A DNA stretch of 64,000 nt. It comes from Desulfoluna butyratoxydans (GTDB lineage Bacteria; Desulfobacterota; Desulfobacteria; Desulfobacterales; Desulfolunaceae). Numbering within the stretch: the first letter of the stretch is position 1; the number at the start of each line of letters is the position of its first letter. Shown one piece after another: positions 44,101 through 51,884 of this stretch. A program made the position numbers and the translations under genes. The notes under the pieces are model-generated. The model searched no databases. It saw only the letters and a list, made by a program, of their open reading frames with translations, and was not told the DNA's origin. The stretch covers positions 1 to 64,000 of the forward strand of contig NZ_CAADHO010000008.1 in assembly GCF_900699765.1 (NCBI RefSeq), given 5' to 3'.

Positions 44101-45192
44101 ATAGATCCAGGTGTTGAACTGAAACGCCCCCCTGATCTCCAGGGGGTTGGGCGAGGGAGAAACAAGCCCCACCCGGGCAATGTCGCTGAAGGCCAGGGTG
44201 TAGTTGGCTTCGCTGATGAGGGAGGCCGTCAGCTCATCCGGGATATCGGCCAGGGTCCCGGCCGCCGACACCGCAGCGTCCACCAGGGCCGTGGAGACCG
44301 TGCCACCGTGGGTCCCTGCAAAGGCCATCATGAACCGGCCGGAGCGCTTAACGGAAGAGGTCTCCCCTTCGGGGCCCACCACCTTCTCCTGCTTGGTGTA
44401 AAAAGAGGCGGCCGGAGCGCCTGTCACATCAAAGGAGACATCCGACCCGTTTGTCACCTTCACCGAAAAACTCTTATCCGGGTGCAGCTTGTTGTCGGTG
44501 CCCACGGTTTTCCCGGTGAGGTCAAAGAGGTTGTTTCCATCGGCGGGAATGTTGTAAAGGTCGATTTTTTTGGAGGTGTTGTTGAGGACGGTGAACTGCC
44601 AGCAGAACCGATCCGAGTTCATCACGGGCAACAGAGAGACGTCAAACTCCCCTGCGGTCATGTCCGTCACCATGCTCAGCTCGATGGTGGGCTCAAGGAA
44701 GGGCTTGCCCTCGGGGTCCAGATACGCCTGGATGTCTTTTTCGTTGGCGGGCACATCCTCCTTGCCGCTCTTTTCAAAGCGCACCTCCCAAGCTGGCTGG
44801 AGGGAGAACTCCGTGACGTCGGGGTCCCGCCGCGACGGGCTGCTCACCAGGGTAAACCGGTTCACGTAAAGGGTGCCGTAGGTGGACTGGCGAAAAATGG
44901 AGATGTACTTCTCGTCGGAGACCACGCGAAAAGGAGCCTCGGCAGGCGAAATGGACAGGGACTCGGATTCGTCCAGGGTGATCAGGCTCATACCGGCGGG
45001 TCGAAGCTGTTTGGTGAACACGACGGGCTTGAAGCCGGTCCAGTCAAAGGCGTCGTTTTCAGAGGTGGCCTGCAGGTCCAGGACGTTGAAAAAGATCTCC
45101 TTGGAGCTCTCATCCGTCGTGTTCCTGTTTCCAAAAACCACGACCCGGCCCAAGTACGACAACGTGACAAGATTCTTGAAATAAACCGCCAT
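38149..45192 (-). CDS. giant LamG-repeat protein (2347 aa) without signal peptide
   Basis: The N-terminus (AVYFKNLVTLSYLGRVVVFGN) is folded-looking, not a signal peptide. LamG/concanavalin-type domains are recognisable near residues 340-480 (FQFNTWIYPKA), 1030-1200 (DVTLEAWGRP, ILYVDGKNQGS), 1340-1560 (MEAWVKP, GEVRFWNRVL, LISYWRFSE) and 1580-1670 (DEVRIWKAQL, LVAYWRFDSGSG). A distinct C-terminal part (~1765-2347) starts GQVQTKPSVIGFIEG and contains Ser/Thr/Gly-rich alternating strands and a short coiled coil (EAYSLKRKIERKEKELEGYYEQ). LamG domains bind glycans or proteins. I start at 45192 (AAAGG four bases upstream). It leads a three-gene operon. The export route and role are unknown. Confidence 0.85.
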   Translation of the reverse strand: MAVYFKNLVTLSYLGRVVVFGNRNTTDESSKEIFFNVLDLQATSENDAFDWTGFKPVVFTKQLRPAGMSLITLDESESLSISPAEAPFRVVSDEKYISIFRQSTYGTLYVNRFTLVSSPSRRDPDVTEFSLQPAWEVRFEKSGKEDVPANEKDIQAYLDPEGKPFLEPTIELSMVTDMTAGEFDVSLLPVMNSDRFCWQFTVLNNTSKKIDLYNIPADGNNLFDLTGKTVGTDNKLHPDKSFSVKVTNGSDVSFDVTGAPAASFYTKQEKVVGPEGETSSVKRSGRFMMAFAGTHGGTVSTALVDAAVSAAGTLADIPDELTASLISEANYTLAFSDIARVGLVSPSPNPLEIRGAFQFNTWIYPKAATAGKQFIIGSIDASAEASSAPYLALVDGARLEVGFGDGTKRISCQTLQPLVSVNNWFHVEVTYSGKGANPFTLTINSSGAPLSDVTADAEPSGTALSSIGAQGSGFVGLIDRTVVSVGGSEVCSFEFNEVDYGQSPPVTPNSTSGSTVKGEVYGATLEPSNSPLGTNTIGELVIDKDNLSIYAGVADFLTPASSPYLMEGSDGLVHLYYADHDTDEFAVAHYALDTSRASFYANWAADAAHDSQEGLVTFMAVRPGSYVNSATISVANSFSTAHCDVTMTHTVSGTTETWKGVPRSLDRLVSVFAGDASGSPNDSTLSSGATVFFDYAGLYPGVWAPSDNASSPEHFVFMTRFESGLPLGSVEIIDNASAVPGTVNVNLTINPDHWAANPSGSQSITQAWTAVPVGARQFVDVMNGSASSYDYSDAGFSNCDVKYLDASLSLRAEASNLLTVFVQKSHITDFAVQIAGTGQADCDMTVTAGGASYAFPGISRDQNEMALLLNGQGEAGHYPDGYLANVAPWVMAVTDGLLAHVSNQDSKAPTENILAGAMLFAQFFTGNIDSESRVVPLARTTATIQQQGKSQKGSDVTVLSEGSGLFAAVADTTPTNGAVAVVKNTAQAPALTQGTDGGWIKEPNRFALEVNKTTSSPNYVSFDVSRGHMPSEVLAIDGDVTLEAWGRPVPPTGGETISKLLSYHVHGNVDNPDKDFQYMMGYENWYVPSFRASTTVYSSIILNEGTPNDITLHGFVRIDSSARDDGDLFGMTTNQLVKEYLRVYSDTSGSLSVSFAGTKRISGSAPTDTWTAVGMTLRTVSDTEVEIILYVDGKNQGSATVTQNFTDSLGTLYGGGYLDTGMQMKINQLALWPRALDPISMERLAESGVSQVVNPPLVCLNLNDGLDTMVASNSSYLGSEYNGTYQNLDNSSWSQDGGLFMSPFAANDQEALVAKDTGSKAWTHSAFVFRQGFCLEMIDENYVDCGGDSSLKIVEKGAMEAWVKPAVEAGIYRIIASKNGSYTLGLYPDGTAFFELSIESGDAAHTLTVKASSAIAGGQTGYLTATAEIRSIDQEYVDGQPAKPQKYGVYLDLYVDGALSGSFKKEDFDKPVQTRESDEHLYLCGSPKLNQIYHGKIGEVRFWNRVLEADEIRQAFLTHRPPLNSDGLISYWRFSEMKGQTAFDSKDVNNATITSGELWQLFPEIATTVFYVDGGEFNVEHVPVADLGGYGDQGTFTLGTSLVSNASRYPLKGGMDEVRIWKAQLTGEQISDNMNRTLSGAETNLVAYWRFDSGSGLEVGDRTGRGNTGTFVPADVATGPAWIASDAPISNEAPVVYNALNGIKTLALARITGQPSVIEYSDLQVNAYGDVFSVMKRAYIYEDKGSGQQVLYTGFKVGDLDTIYIGQVQTKPSVIGFIEGAPPLPSENQTFPYWNYPASDNSNYAGATSVDMTEASEVEYSFSASQNDGSRLTYGSKLGIISEGDVKSSVGLGVEAETTLFEYGISGGGKHSFELANSTIQESSLKNRTSISKISAFRPGGSWESISDMVNDAVGLRFITDNAGVAIVKSGTADLYMLAIKGTRTPVRYSVVPNEDIPEDMNLIPFPINNRYIKQGTLDGKIGLKNDPDYPDANLVRGSYFKPVEAYSLKRKIERKEKELEGYYEQFATDGGMTIEDFTAKIKDNPAFDWSRKISNRNIVNTYVWSSSGATYAEQTSVMDTYSETFSGVELVDNGGGLFVETKINKPIGPLAEFDLMFSVSLEKTATKAKEASQSFDLSCSANAESTLVAPIVSEQGGNPHLDGMTTELAPGKVDGYRYLAFYLTPSEENFQTLFSTVMDPNWLHNSVDANAVALRQASVAENGCWRILYRVTFVSRIPAKFQPVKSETQPPNIDPPANLDFNVWLTQIVEKLVDTDTPTPEEIGSAVARTLGTDSSDAGVLGTVLPWWTAFLTAAETYGSKEYKALLTLREDLLRYMIEKYEADQL

Positions 45193-45993
45193 GCCTTTGC
45201 CCTCCATAGAAAGAGTCCGACGTTGGGTTGTGGGTGTGCGTCGCAACAGTCCCGGCGCGTGTCGGCGCAGGGCAGCGGCCGCCACCATGCCCCACGCACC
45301 GACGAATTTCGCGAACAGATTATTTTTTTTGGGGTATTTCGCACTGTAGAACAATGAATCCCATCCCGTAAGTACCACCGTGGGCAACAGGGACCGACCC
45401 GCCACCGGCAGCCCCCCACCCCTATCGTACCGGGGCGAGGAGCCTTCATGGCAAGGCATCAGGAAAGTCTGCCGGGAGGTTTTTTATCTTAATCCGGGAT
45501 ATAAAACCGCAGGGTTCATTAAGGCTCGCGGAGAATTTCGCATCAGGCATGTTATCCGCGAAACAGGGGACACCGAGCGCCCCCAGCGCTGCAATAGATA
45601 AAGCAGCATTTAAACAGGTTGGGCATAAAAAGCATCACAGGACGTTGAAGCGAACTTAACTATTTCTCGTAAGCACTAACATAGATTATTTAACGAATCA
45701 ATCATTAATCGCAGACAGAAATCAAATGCGTCATTCACGTTATATTTCTGGAATACTCACAGGACCCGTCGGGCATCGGCAGCAGCTATCACCCATGAAG
45801 GAACACCCCTCAAAAACAACAAATCCGGCAAATCCCTGACACCTGAAGGTCAAGCAATAAGAAAGTTAACTATTCAGGACACACCATTGCCCCATACTGA
45901 GTTAACATGTTAGTTTTATGAACACATAAAAAAATGACTCTCCTACCTTCATCAAGGAGAGCCAAGCAAAAAACATCACAGGGAGCCGCATCC
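45193..45993. other. 800-bp divergent intergenic region
   Basis: No convincing gene is seen. It should hold the promoter of the LamG operon (minus) and of the small membrane protein (plus). TTAACATGTTA at 45902-45912 recurs at 54491-54502. Confidence 0.5.
45902..45912. promoter_or_regulatory. palindrome TTAACATGTTA, possible operator
   Basis: TTAACATGTTA lies 82 bp before the start of the membrane-protein gene. The same sequence, extended to a perfect TTAACATGTTAA, lies upstream of the patatin gene. Confidence 0.35.
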
Positions 45994-46449
45994 ATGACAA
46001 CGACACAGAAGATCTTGCTTGCATCGGGTATCCTCCAGTTTGCACTGGCGATTTTTCAAGCAGGAATAGCCTTCTCCCCCTCCCTCAGTCTTTACTTCGG
46101 AGCCCCGGAATCCCTGGTGGCCAATCGAGTAACCCTTGCTGGAACGAGCTTTTTCGTGAGCGGATTCCTGATCCTGTTCGGGTTCTACGCTCTGTCCGGG
46201 GCCGGAACCGTCAGACGCCTGCCCTGGTTGCGTCAGATGCTGATCATCATCAGCGGAATCTATATCCTAAGGGGCCTTGTTCTCATTCCCGAGGTTCTCG
46301 TCATTGCAGGGGTTGTGGTGACGTCCATCCCCATCGCGCCGAGGTTCGTGGTCATGTCCGCGGCCGCCCTAACCGTGGGAGGCCTCTTTGCGGCGGGCAC
46401 CGTCGGTGGCTGGGCCACCCTCAGTCCCGGTGGCGATGCGACTCCATAA
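45994..46449 (+). CDS. small four-helix membrane protein of unknown function
   Basis: The 151-residue protein has four hydrophobic segments, near residues 8-28, 45-68, 80-105 and 115-140, with short loops. No motif is recognised. The ATG at 45994 has GGGAG eight bases upstream; an upstream in-frame ATG lacks one. Its 3' end overlaps the convergent LysR gene by 29 bp, so the pair may be co-regulated or mutually interfering. The function is unknown. Confidence 0.75.
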   Translation: MTTTQKILLASGILQFALAIFQAGIAFSPSLSLYFGAPESLVANRVTLAGTSFFVSGFLILFGFYALSGAGTVRRLPWLRQMLIIISGIYILRGLVLIPEVLVIAGVVVTSIPIAPRFVVMSAAALTVGGLFAAGTVGGWATLSPGGDATP

Positions 46450-47311
46450 CCGCCACAAAGGAGTCCAGAACACTGGTGCCCCCCTTGTCTGCCCAGACCG
46501 CCGCCACCTCAATCTCCGGTAAGGGTTCCACGATGGGCAGGTAGGTCACCCCTTCACGCCCCAGGCGCCGGGTGGACTCCGGCACCGGGCTCACCCCCAT
46601 ACCCGCGGCCACAAGGGCTATGGCCGTAAGGCGCCGGTTGGTCTCCTGCACCATGCGGGGTCTCATGCCCGCCCGGGTAAACGCCCGGACAATTTCGTCA
46701 TAGAGCGCGGGCAGGTTATCACGTTTGAACATAACCAGGGGCTCGTCGGTGAGTTCCCCGAGACTGACCTCGGATCGACCGGCCAGGGGATGCCGGTCCG
46801 AGAGGGCCAATACATAATTTTCCTTGATGTACGTCTTCTTGCAGAGCCCGCTTAAGTCCTGATTGTGGTACCGGATAAACCCGATATCCAAGGTGCCGTT
46901 CCTTACGGATTTCAATTGGTAATTGGTGGTCATCTCCTTGAGTTCCAGCCGAACCTTGGGAAACCGTTGCTGAAAGTCCAGGATCACCTCCGGCAACAGA
47001 CTCTGGTTGATGATCACCACAAAGCCGATGGAGAGCGCCCCCTCCTCACCACGGGCCATGGCCCGCACGGTATCGCCCGCCCGCTCCAGCCTTTCCAGGA
47101 TGGCTTTCGCCTCTTCCTTAAAAAAAACACCTTCCGGGGTCAGGGCCACCGACCGACTCGTCCTCTCAAACAACTTTGCCCCAAGCTCTTCTTCCAGCTG
47201 CTTGACCTGCTGGGACAAGGGCGGTTGCGAGATATTCATGCGACGGGCCGCGTTGCCAAAATGCAGCTCCTCGGCCACGGCCAGAAAGTATTTCAGTTGC
47301 CTCAGCTCCAT
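46421..47311 (-). CDS. LysR-family transcriptional regulator
   Basis: The 296-residue regulator has the classic N-terminal helix-turn-helix (MELRQLKYFLAVAEELHFGNAARRMNISQPPLSQQVKQLEEELG) and a periplasmic-binding-protein-like effector domain (~90-290, GALSIGFVVIINQSLLPEVI, ADKGGTSVLDSFVAVM). The CbbR/CatR-like start and PPLSQQ are typical. The ATG at 47311 is preceded by AAGGAG nine bases upstream. The target is unknown; the convergent membrane-protein gene and the upstream NHL-repeat gene are candidates. Confidence 0.92.
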   Translation of the reverse strand: MELRQLKYFLAVAEELHFGNAARRMNISQPPLSQQVKQLEEELGAKLFERTSRSVALTPEGVFFKEEAKAILERLERAGDTVRAMARGEEGALSIGFVVIINQSLLPEVILDFQQRFPKVRLELKEMTTNYQLKSVRNGTLDIGFIRYHNQDLSGLCKKTYIKENYVLALSDRHPLAGRSEVSLGELTDEPLVMFKRDNLPALYDEIVRAFTRAGMRPRMVQETNRRLTAIALVAAGMGVSPVPESTRRLGREGVTYLPIVEPLPEIEVAAVWADKGGTSVLDSFVAVMESHRHRD

Positions 47312-47450
47312 ACACGATTGCTCCTTCGCTCCCTTTGAAGCCGAGAGAGGTTGCCTCAAGGGAAGATCGATTTGAAGTTCATATGAATCACCACACAAAC
47401 ATATATTAGACGTATCAATACACCACATTGTATGTAAGGAAGCAACCCAA

Positions 47451-47558
47451 CCTGGATTTTCATGAGAAAACCATCGAATCATGGCGATGAGATAAAACGC
47501 GACATCTGCAGCCCTTACGCCTTGACTATGGAAACACTCGGCTCGTGAAGTATCCGGG
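47451..47558 (+). repeat. MITE-like dispersed element, copy 3 (internally deleted)
   Basis: The left end CCTGGATTTTCATGAG (47451-47466) and right end CTCGTGAAGTATCCGGG (47542-47558) flank a shortened interior that keeps GCGACATCTGCAGCCCT and GCCTTGACTATGG. It lies 28 bp before the NHL-repeat gene. Confidence 0.6.
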
Positions 47559-47585
47559 CAAGACCATGAAACGAGGAAGACAAAG

Positions 47586-48092
47586 ATGAGTTATTCACAC
47601 ACTGCCACACGTTGCTGTTTTCTCCTGGGACTTGCCGTTGCCCTTACGTCCATCTCACCAGCCTGCCGTGCCGATGACACGTCACCGACTCCACGGGCAC
47701 CGGCTGCGAAGATCTCCTTTACCAAGGCAACCCAGGCCCCCCCGTCTGCCGTCACCATGGATCGCCGCGGAAACCTCTACATCGCCGACCCGGAAAACGG
47801 CCAGGTGATCCTGATGTACCCCGATGGCTCGCAGGTCCTTTTTGCCATGGGTCTTCGGACCCCCACAGGCCTTGCCGTGGACGCCAGGGGCAGGCTCTAT
47901 GTGGCCGAAGGCTCCCACGGCACCATCCAGTGCATCTGCCCCAACGGAACAAAAACCCTGGTGGCCGAAGGGCTGAGCAGACCCACGGGCATTGCCGTAG
48001 ACCGGGACGGCAACCTCACCGTGGCCTGTCCCGGCAATGGATCCATCGCCAGAATCAAGGGAGTCGGCGCCGTTGTGGAAGACGCTCTGTAG
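47586..48092 (+). CDS. secreted NHL-repeat protein
   Basis: The 168-residue protein has a signal peptide (to about residue 29). Three NHL-type beta-propeller repeats follow (APPSAVTMDRRGNLYIADPENGQVI, TPTGLAVDARGRLYVAEG, RPTGIAVDRDGNLTVACPGNGSI). A closed propeller needs about six blades, so this short protein must oligomerise, be a fragment or work in another way. The ATG follows GAAGACAAAG, a weak site. Function is unknown, probably periplasmic binding. Confidence 0.75.
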   Translation: MSYSHTATRCCFLLGLAVALTSISPACRADDTSPTPRAPAAKISFTKATQAPPSAVTMDRRGNLYIADPENGQVILMYPDGSQVLFAMGLRTPTGLAVDARGRLYVAEGSHGTIQCICPNGTKTLVAEGLSRPTGIAVDRDGNLTVACPGNGSIARIKGVGAVVEDAL

Positions 48093-48214
48093 CGAGGTGC
48101 CTTGAGGCCCGGCCCCTGCCTGTGTTAAGGACTGAAGAAGGGGTGCCCCGTAAACGGTACGGAAAAGGCACCCCCACACCACAACGCCAGAAACGCACAG
48201 GACGCAATGACGCC

Positions 48215-48562
48215 ATGGGGCCGGGAGATAAAAAACTCAAGGAATTGAAGGCAAGGATGGACGCCCTGGGAATCAAACCCGGGGACATCGAAGAGACCTT
48301 CATCCGCTCATCGGGCCGGGGCGGGCAACGCCTCAACAAGGTGGCCTCCTGCGTTCACCTGAAGCATCGTCCCACGGGGATCATCGTCAAATACGGAGCC
48401 AAACGCTCCCAAACCCTCAACCGGTTCCTGGGGCTCAGGCTCCTTGTGGATAAAATCGACGAGACCCTCCACGGCACCTCCCGGGTCGATGCGGCAGCTG
48501 AAAAAATCAGGCGCCAGAAACAGAGACGAAAACGTCGCAGCCGCTCCAAGACCACCCCCTGA
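48215..48562 (+). CDS. RF-1-domain ribosome-rescue-type protein
   Basis: The ~115-residue protein contains the peptidyl-tRNA hydrolase motif GGQ in FIRSSGRGGQRLNKVASCV near residue 36 and a basic C-terminal tail (RRQKQRRKRRSRSK), as in ArfB-like release factors that free stalled ribosomes. It lacks codon-recognition domains of true RF1/RF2. I start at the ATG at 48215, where family similarity begins; the open frame runs further upstream without it. It is shorter than E. coli ArfB, consistent with a small bacterial variant. Confidence 0.82.
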   Translation: MGPGDKKLKELKARMDALGIKPGDIEETFIRSSGRGGQRLNKVASCVHLKHRPTGIIVKYGAKRSQTLNRFLGLRLLVDKIDETLHGTSRVDAAAEKIRRQKQRRKRRSRSKTTP

Positions 48563-48885
48563 TACCGTAACCCTGAGGTTCCCCCTCCCGGCGACTCTCG
48601 TTAAAACAGCCCCCTTCACCGCTTCATCATTGAAATTTTCTATCGGCTTTCAACAGAACATCAATATAAGCATTTTGACTTCCCTTCGCGAGTTTCCTAT
48701 TTTCCTTCCCATTCCACGGGCAATCCCCCTTTAAAACCACGTGCAGCAACCCGACCGGTCCCCAGTCCGAAAACGGGTTCAGCTGTCTCGCATGCTCCCA
48801 AAGGGGCAGTAGAGCCCGAAAAAACAAACACCCCGCTTTATCCATGTGAGACAAGGACCAAAGCACCATGACCGGAGGCATACCG
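48563..48885. other. intergenic region before the importer operon
   Basis: No gene or known riboswitch is recognised. A promoter for the ABC importer operon is expected here. Confidence 0.4.
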
Positions 48886-50007
48886 ATGAACACCCGTTCC
48901 CTTGCACGAACCCTTGCCAGAAAAGCCATGGCCACCCTGATCGTGGCCCTGTGCCTGGTATCCGCTGCCCACGCAGCGCCCAAAAAGATCCCGAGCCTTT
49001 ACATGGGATACATCTTCACCACGCACCACACCCCCCTCATGGTTGCCGCCGACAAAGGAGAGGCCCTCAAAGAGTGCGGGGCATACCTTGCCCCCATGGT
49101 GCCCAAGCAAAAATACAAACTCATGGCCGCAGACGGCACCCCCCTTGCCGTCATCAACTTCATCGTCTCCAAAAACGGGTCCGAGACATCCACCCTCTTT
49201 GCCATGAACCGACTGGACTTAGGGCTTGCCTCAAGCACGGCCTTCATGAGCGGCATCGACAAGGGAACCAAGGTCAAGATGCTCTGCCCCCTGCATGTGG
49301 ACGGCCTGAGCATGGTCTTTCCCAAGGGAAGCACCATCAGCGGGTACGACGAGGTGGCCGCTGCCATCAAAGCCTCCAGGCGCCCCTTTAAAATCGGCTA
49401 CCACTCCCCCACCAGCGCGCCCCGCATTGTCTTTGAGGGTGCCTTGAGCAAGGCGGGTTTCACCACCACGGGCAACCCCAACGACATCGACGCCGATATC
49501 CTCATGGTGGACCTGAAGTCCACGGCCAACCTCATCCCCGCCCTTGTGAGCGGTCAGGTGGACTGCTGGGTCGGCCCTGCCCCCCACCCGGCCGTTGCAG
49601 CGTTCCGCGAGGTCGGTCATGTTGCCCTCAACTCAAGGGACCTGCCCCCCAAGGGCCAGTGGACGGATTTTCCCTGCTGCGCCCTGGGCGCGAGCGACAG
49701 CCTCATCAAATCGCACCCCGCCGTGGTCCAGGCCATGACAGACCTCATGGCAGCCTCCGCCACCTGGTGCAATGCCGAGAAGGAAGAAACCGCCAGGATT
49801 TCGGCGAAATGGATCGGCGTACCCGCCAAGGCCGTTGAAAAATCGTCCATCATCTACACCACGGATCCCACGGAAAACTGGCTCAAAGGTGAAGAGGTCT
49901 TCCTTGCCATGCTCAACCGCATGAACAAGTTCCGCGGCGTGCTCAAAGGGGAGGATTTAAAAACCGCAACGCCCCTTCTTTATGATTTTTCCTTTGTCAA
50001 AAAGTAA
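48886..50007 (+). CDS. ABC importer substrate-binding protein, NMT1/SsuA-like
   Basis: The 373-residue periplasmic protein has a Sec signal peptide (ending near AAHAAP) and the bilobed fold of the nitrate/sulfonate/taurine class, with GYIFTTHHTPLMVAADKGEAL, LGLASSTAFMSGIDKG and DLKSTANLIPALVSGQVDCWVGPAP. GGAGG lies upstream of the ATG at 48886. With the permease and ATPase that follow it forms an importer. The ligand is not readable; the convergent alkylsulfatase and nearby arylsulfatase favour an organosulfonate or sulfate ester, which is inference. Confidence 0.85.
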   Translation: MNTRSLARTLARKAMATLIVALCLVSAAHAAPKKIPSLYMGYIFTTHHTPLMVAADKGEALKECGAYLAPMVPKQKYKLMAADGTPLAVINFIVSKNGSETSTLFAMNRLDLGLASSTAFMSGIDKGTKVKMLCPLHVDGLSMVFPKGSTISGYDEVAAAIKASRRPFKIGYHSPTSAPRIVFEGALSKAGFTTTGNPNDIDADILMVDLKSTANLIPALVSGQVDCWVGPAPHPAVAAFREVGHVALNSRDLPPKGQWTDFPCCALGASDSLIKSHPAVVQAMTDLMAASATWCNAEKEETARISAKWIGVPAKAVEKSSIIYTTDPTENWLKGEEVFLAMLNRMNKFRGVLKGEDLKTATPLLYDFSFVKK

Positions 50008-50114
50008 GGATTCGGATTGCCACAGGCCTTGTTCCCCGCTTTTCGGGACAAGGCCTGTAACGATTCAACTCAAAAAACAACACCACGGCCCTTGGTGAGA
50101 TGTCTGGAATCAAC

Positions 50115-50954
50115 ATGAAAAAAAACGTCATATCCCTTTCTCTGCCCTTTCTGGCCCCGGCCCTCTTTGCCCTTGCCTGGGCCTTTCTCTCCCAGCGCAT
50201 CGCCAATCAGGTCATCCTGCCCGGCATGGACCAGGTGGCGGGGCTTCTGGCCCACCCCACCCATGATCTCATCAGCATGGGTTCTCTGATAGACAACGTC
50301 CTGGTGAGCCTCACACGCGTGCTCATCGGGTACTCGGCGGCGGCCCTCATCGCCGTGCCCTTAGGGATTGTCATGGGGTACTACGCCCTTGCCTTTCGAT
50401 TTTTCAACGGATTTTTAAACCTCTTCCGCCCCATCCCTCCCCTGGCCTGGGTCCCCCTGGTCATGGCATGGTTCGGCGTCTCCAGCCTGGCCACCCTCAC
50501 GGGAGTGGAGACGGGCCAGCTCTTTGTGACCCTGAACAACATCACCTTTGCCATGCTTTTCATCATCGCCATCGGCGCATTTTTCCCCATCCTCACCTCC
50601 ACCATCCACGGGGTAAGGCACGTCAACCCCACCCTCATCGACTCGGCCCGGGTGCTGGGGGCAAGCGAGGCCCAGGTGTTTACCCGGGTGCTCCTTCCGG
50701 CTGCCATGCCGTCCATCATCACCGGGATGCGCATTGGCCTCGGCATCGCGTGGATGTGCCTTGTGTCCGCAGAGATGCTCCCGGGCTCTCTGTCCGGCAT
50801 CGGCTACATGATCACCCACGCCTTTACCCTGGCCGCAACCGATATCGTCATCGCGGGCATGGTCTCCATCGGCGTTGTGGGGGCCCTGATGGACAGGCTC
50901 TTTCACCGCATTGAAACGCAAAAATTCAGCTGGCAAAGGCAGTCCAACCCATGA
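50115..50954 (+). CDS. ABC importer permease, SsuC/TauC-like
   Basis: The 279-residue inner-membrane protein has about six membrane helices and the EAA-type loop (IDSARVLGASEAQVFTRVLLPAAMPSIITGMRIGLGIAW) that docks the ATPase. This is the BPD_transp_1 family of nitrate/sulfonate/taurine importers. I use the ATG at 50115; an ATG 15 bases upstream is an alternative. Its stop overlaps the ATPase start (ATGA). Confidence 0.9.
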   Translation: MKKNVISLSLPFLAPALFALAWAFLSQRIANQVILPGMDQVAGLLAHPTHDLISMGSLIDNVLVSLTRVLIGYSAAALIAVPLGIVMGYYALAFRFFNGFLNLFRPIPPLAWVPLVMAWFGVSSLATLTGVETGQLFVTLNNITFAMLFIIAIGAFFPILTSTIHGVRHVNPTLIDSARVLGASEAQVFTRVLLPAAMPSIITGMRIGLGIAWMCLVSAEMLPGSLSGIGYMITHAFTLAATDIVIAGMVSIGVVGALMDRLFHRIETQKFSWQRQSNP

Positions 50955-51718
50955 CCCACGCACCACAGAACATCGTCACCATAGAGAACCTGTCCAAAAC
51001 CTTCACCACGAGGCGCGGAGAAACCGTCACAGCGGTCACCGACATCAACCTGGCCATGGAGGAGCATTCGTTTACCTGCATTGTGGGCCCTTCGGGATGC
51101 GGCAAGTCCACCATCCTGCGCATCGCCTCCGGCCTTGAAAAGGCCACCGAAGGCACGGTGCACTACCGCGGCGCCCCTGTCATCAAACCGTGCGAACACA
51201 TCGGCCTCGTGTTCCAGGAGTACTCCCTGTTTCCCTGGCTCACGGCCCGTGACAACGTGGCGTCGGGGTTGAGGTTTGCCGGTGCGGACAAAGAGACACG
51301 CCACGGCAGGGCCATGGAGTTCCTTGGCATGGTGGGCATGACACCCTTTGCCGGCGCCTACCCCCATGAGCTGTCCGGGGGCATGAAACAACGGGTGGCC
51401 ATTGCCCGCGCCCTGGCCACCAACCCGGACCTGTTGTTCATGGACGAGCCCTTCGGCGCCCTGGACGCCCACACCCGCATCCTCCTGCAGCAGGAGCTGC
51501 TCAATGTCTGGGAGATGACCCGCAAAACCATTGTCCTGGTGACCCACAGCGTGGACGAAGCGGTCTTCCTGGCCGACCGCATCGTGATCATGACCGGAAG
51601 CCCGGGAAGGATTCGAAACACACTGGACGTGGACTTAGAGCGCCCACGGCGCCGCTCCATGCCCCGATTCGGAGAGCTGACGGACCATATCCTCAAAGAG
51701 CTGGAGCCCGAGCGATAA
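50951..51718 (+). CDS. ABC importer ATPase, SsuB/TauB-like
   Basis: The 255-residue nucleotide-binding protein has Walker A GPSGCGKST near residue 43, Q-loop FQEYSLFPWL, signature LSGGMKQR near 143, Walker B LLFMDEPFGALD and the switch His in VLVTHSVDEA. All catalytic residues are present. It is coupled to the permease by a four-base overlap and ends the importer operon before the terminator at 51812. Confidence 0.93.
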   Translation: MTHAPQNIVTIENLSKTFTTRRGETVTAVTDINLAMEEHSFTCIVGPSGCGKSTILRIASGLEKATEGTVHYRGAPVIKPCEHIGLVFQEYSLFPWLTARDNVASGLRFAGADKETRHGRAMEFLGMVGMTPFAGAYPHELSGGMKQRVAIARALATNPDLLFMDEPFGALDAHTRILLQQELLNVWEMTRKTIVLVTHSVDEAVFLADRIVIMTGSPGRIRNTLDVDLERPRRRSMPRFGELTDHILKELEPER

Positions 51719-51811
51719 GAGGTCAAGAATTAAGCAAAATACCCCCAGCGGCAAGGTGTGCCACATTGAAAGTTGGTTGAGAACCGTCACCGGTATCGCC
51801 TGAATCATCAC

Positions 51812-51853
51812 AAAAAAAAGCCGCCCCTTTCTCTCAAAGGGTGCGGCTTTTTT
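51812..51853. terminator. bidirectional intrinsic terminator
   Basis: AAGCCGC and GCGGCTT with inner CCTTT / AAAGG form the stem; A and T tracts flank it on both sides. It separates the importer operon (plus) from the alkylsulfatase gene (minus). Confidence 0.8.
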
Positions 51854-51884
51854 GTTCGTTTCTCAGCGTTTTAAGGGGATGTGT

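Noticed and set aside
48563-48885. Possible riboswitch before the ABC importer
   Set aside because: No TPP, SAM or other known aptamer signature could be aligned in the region.
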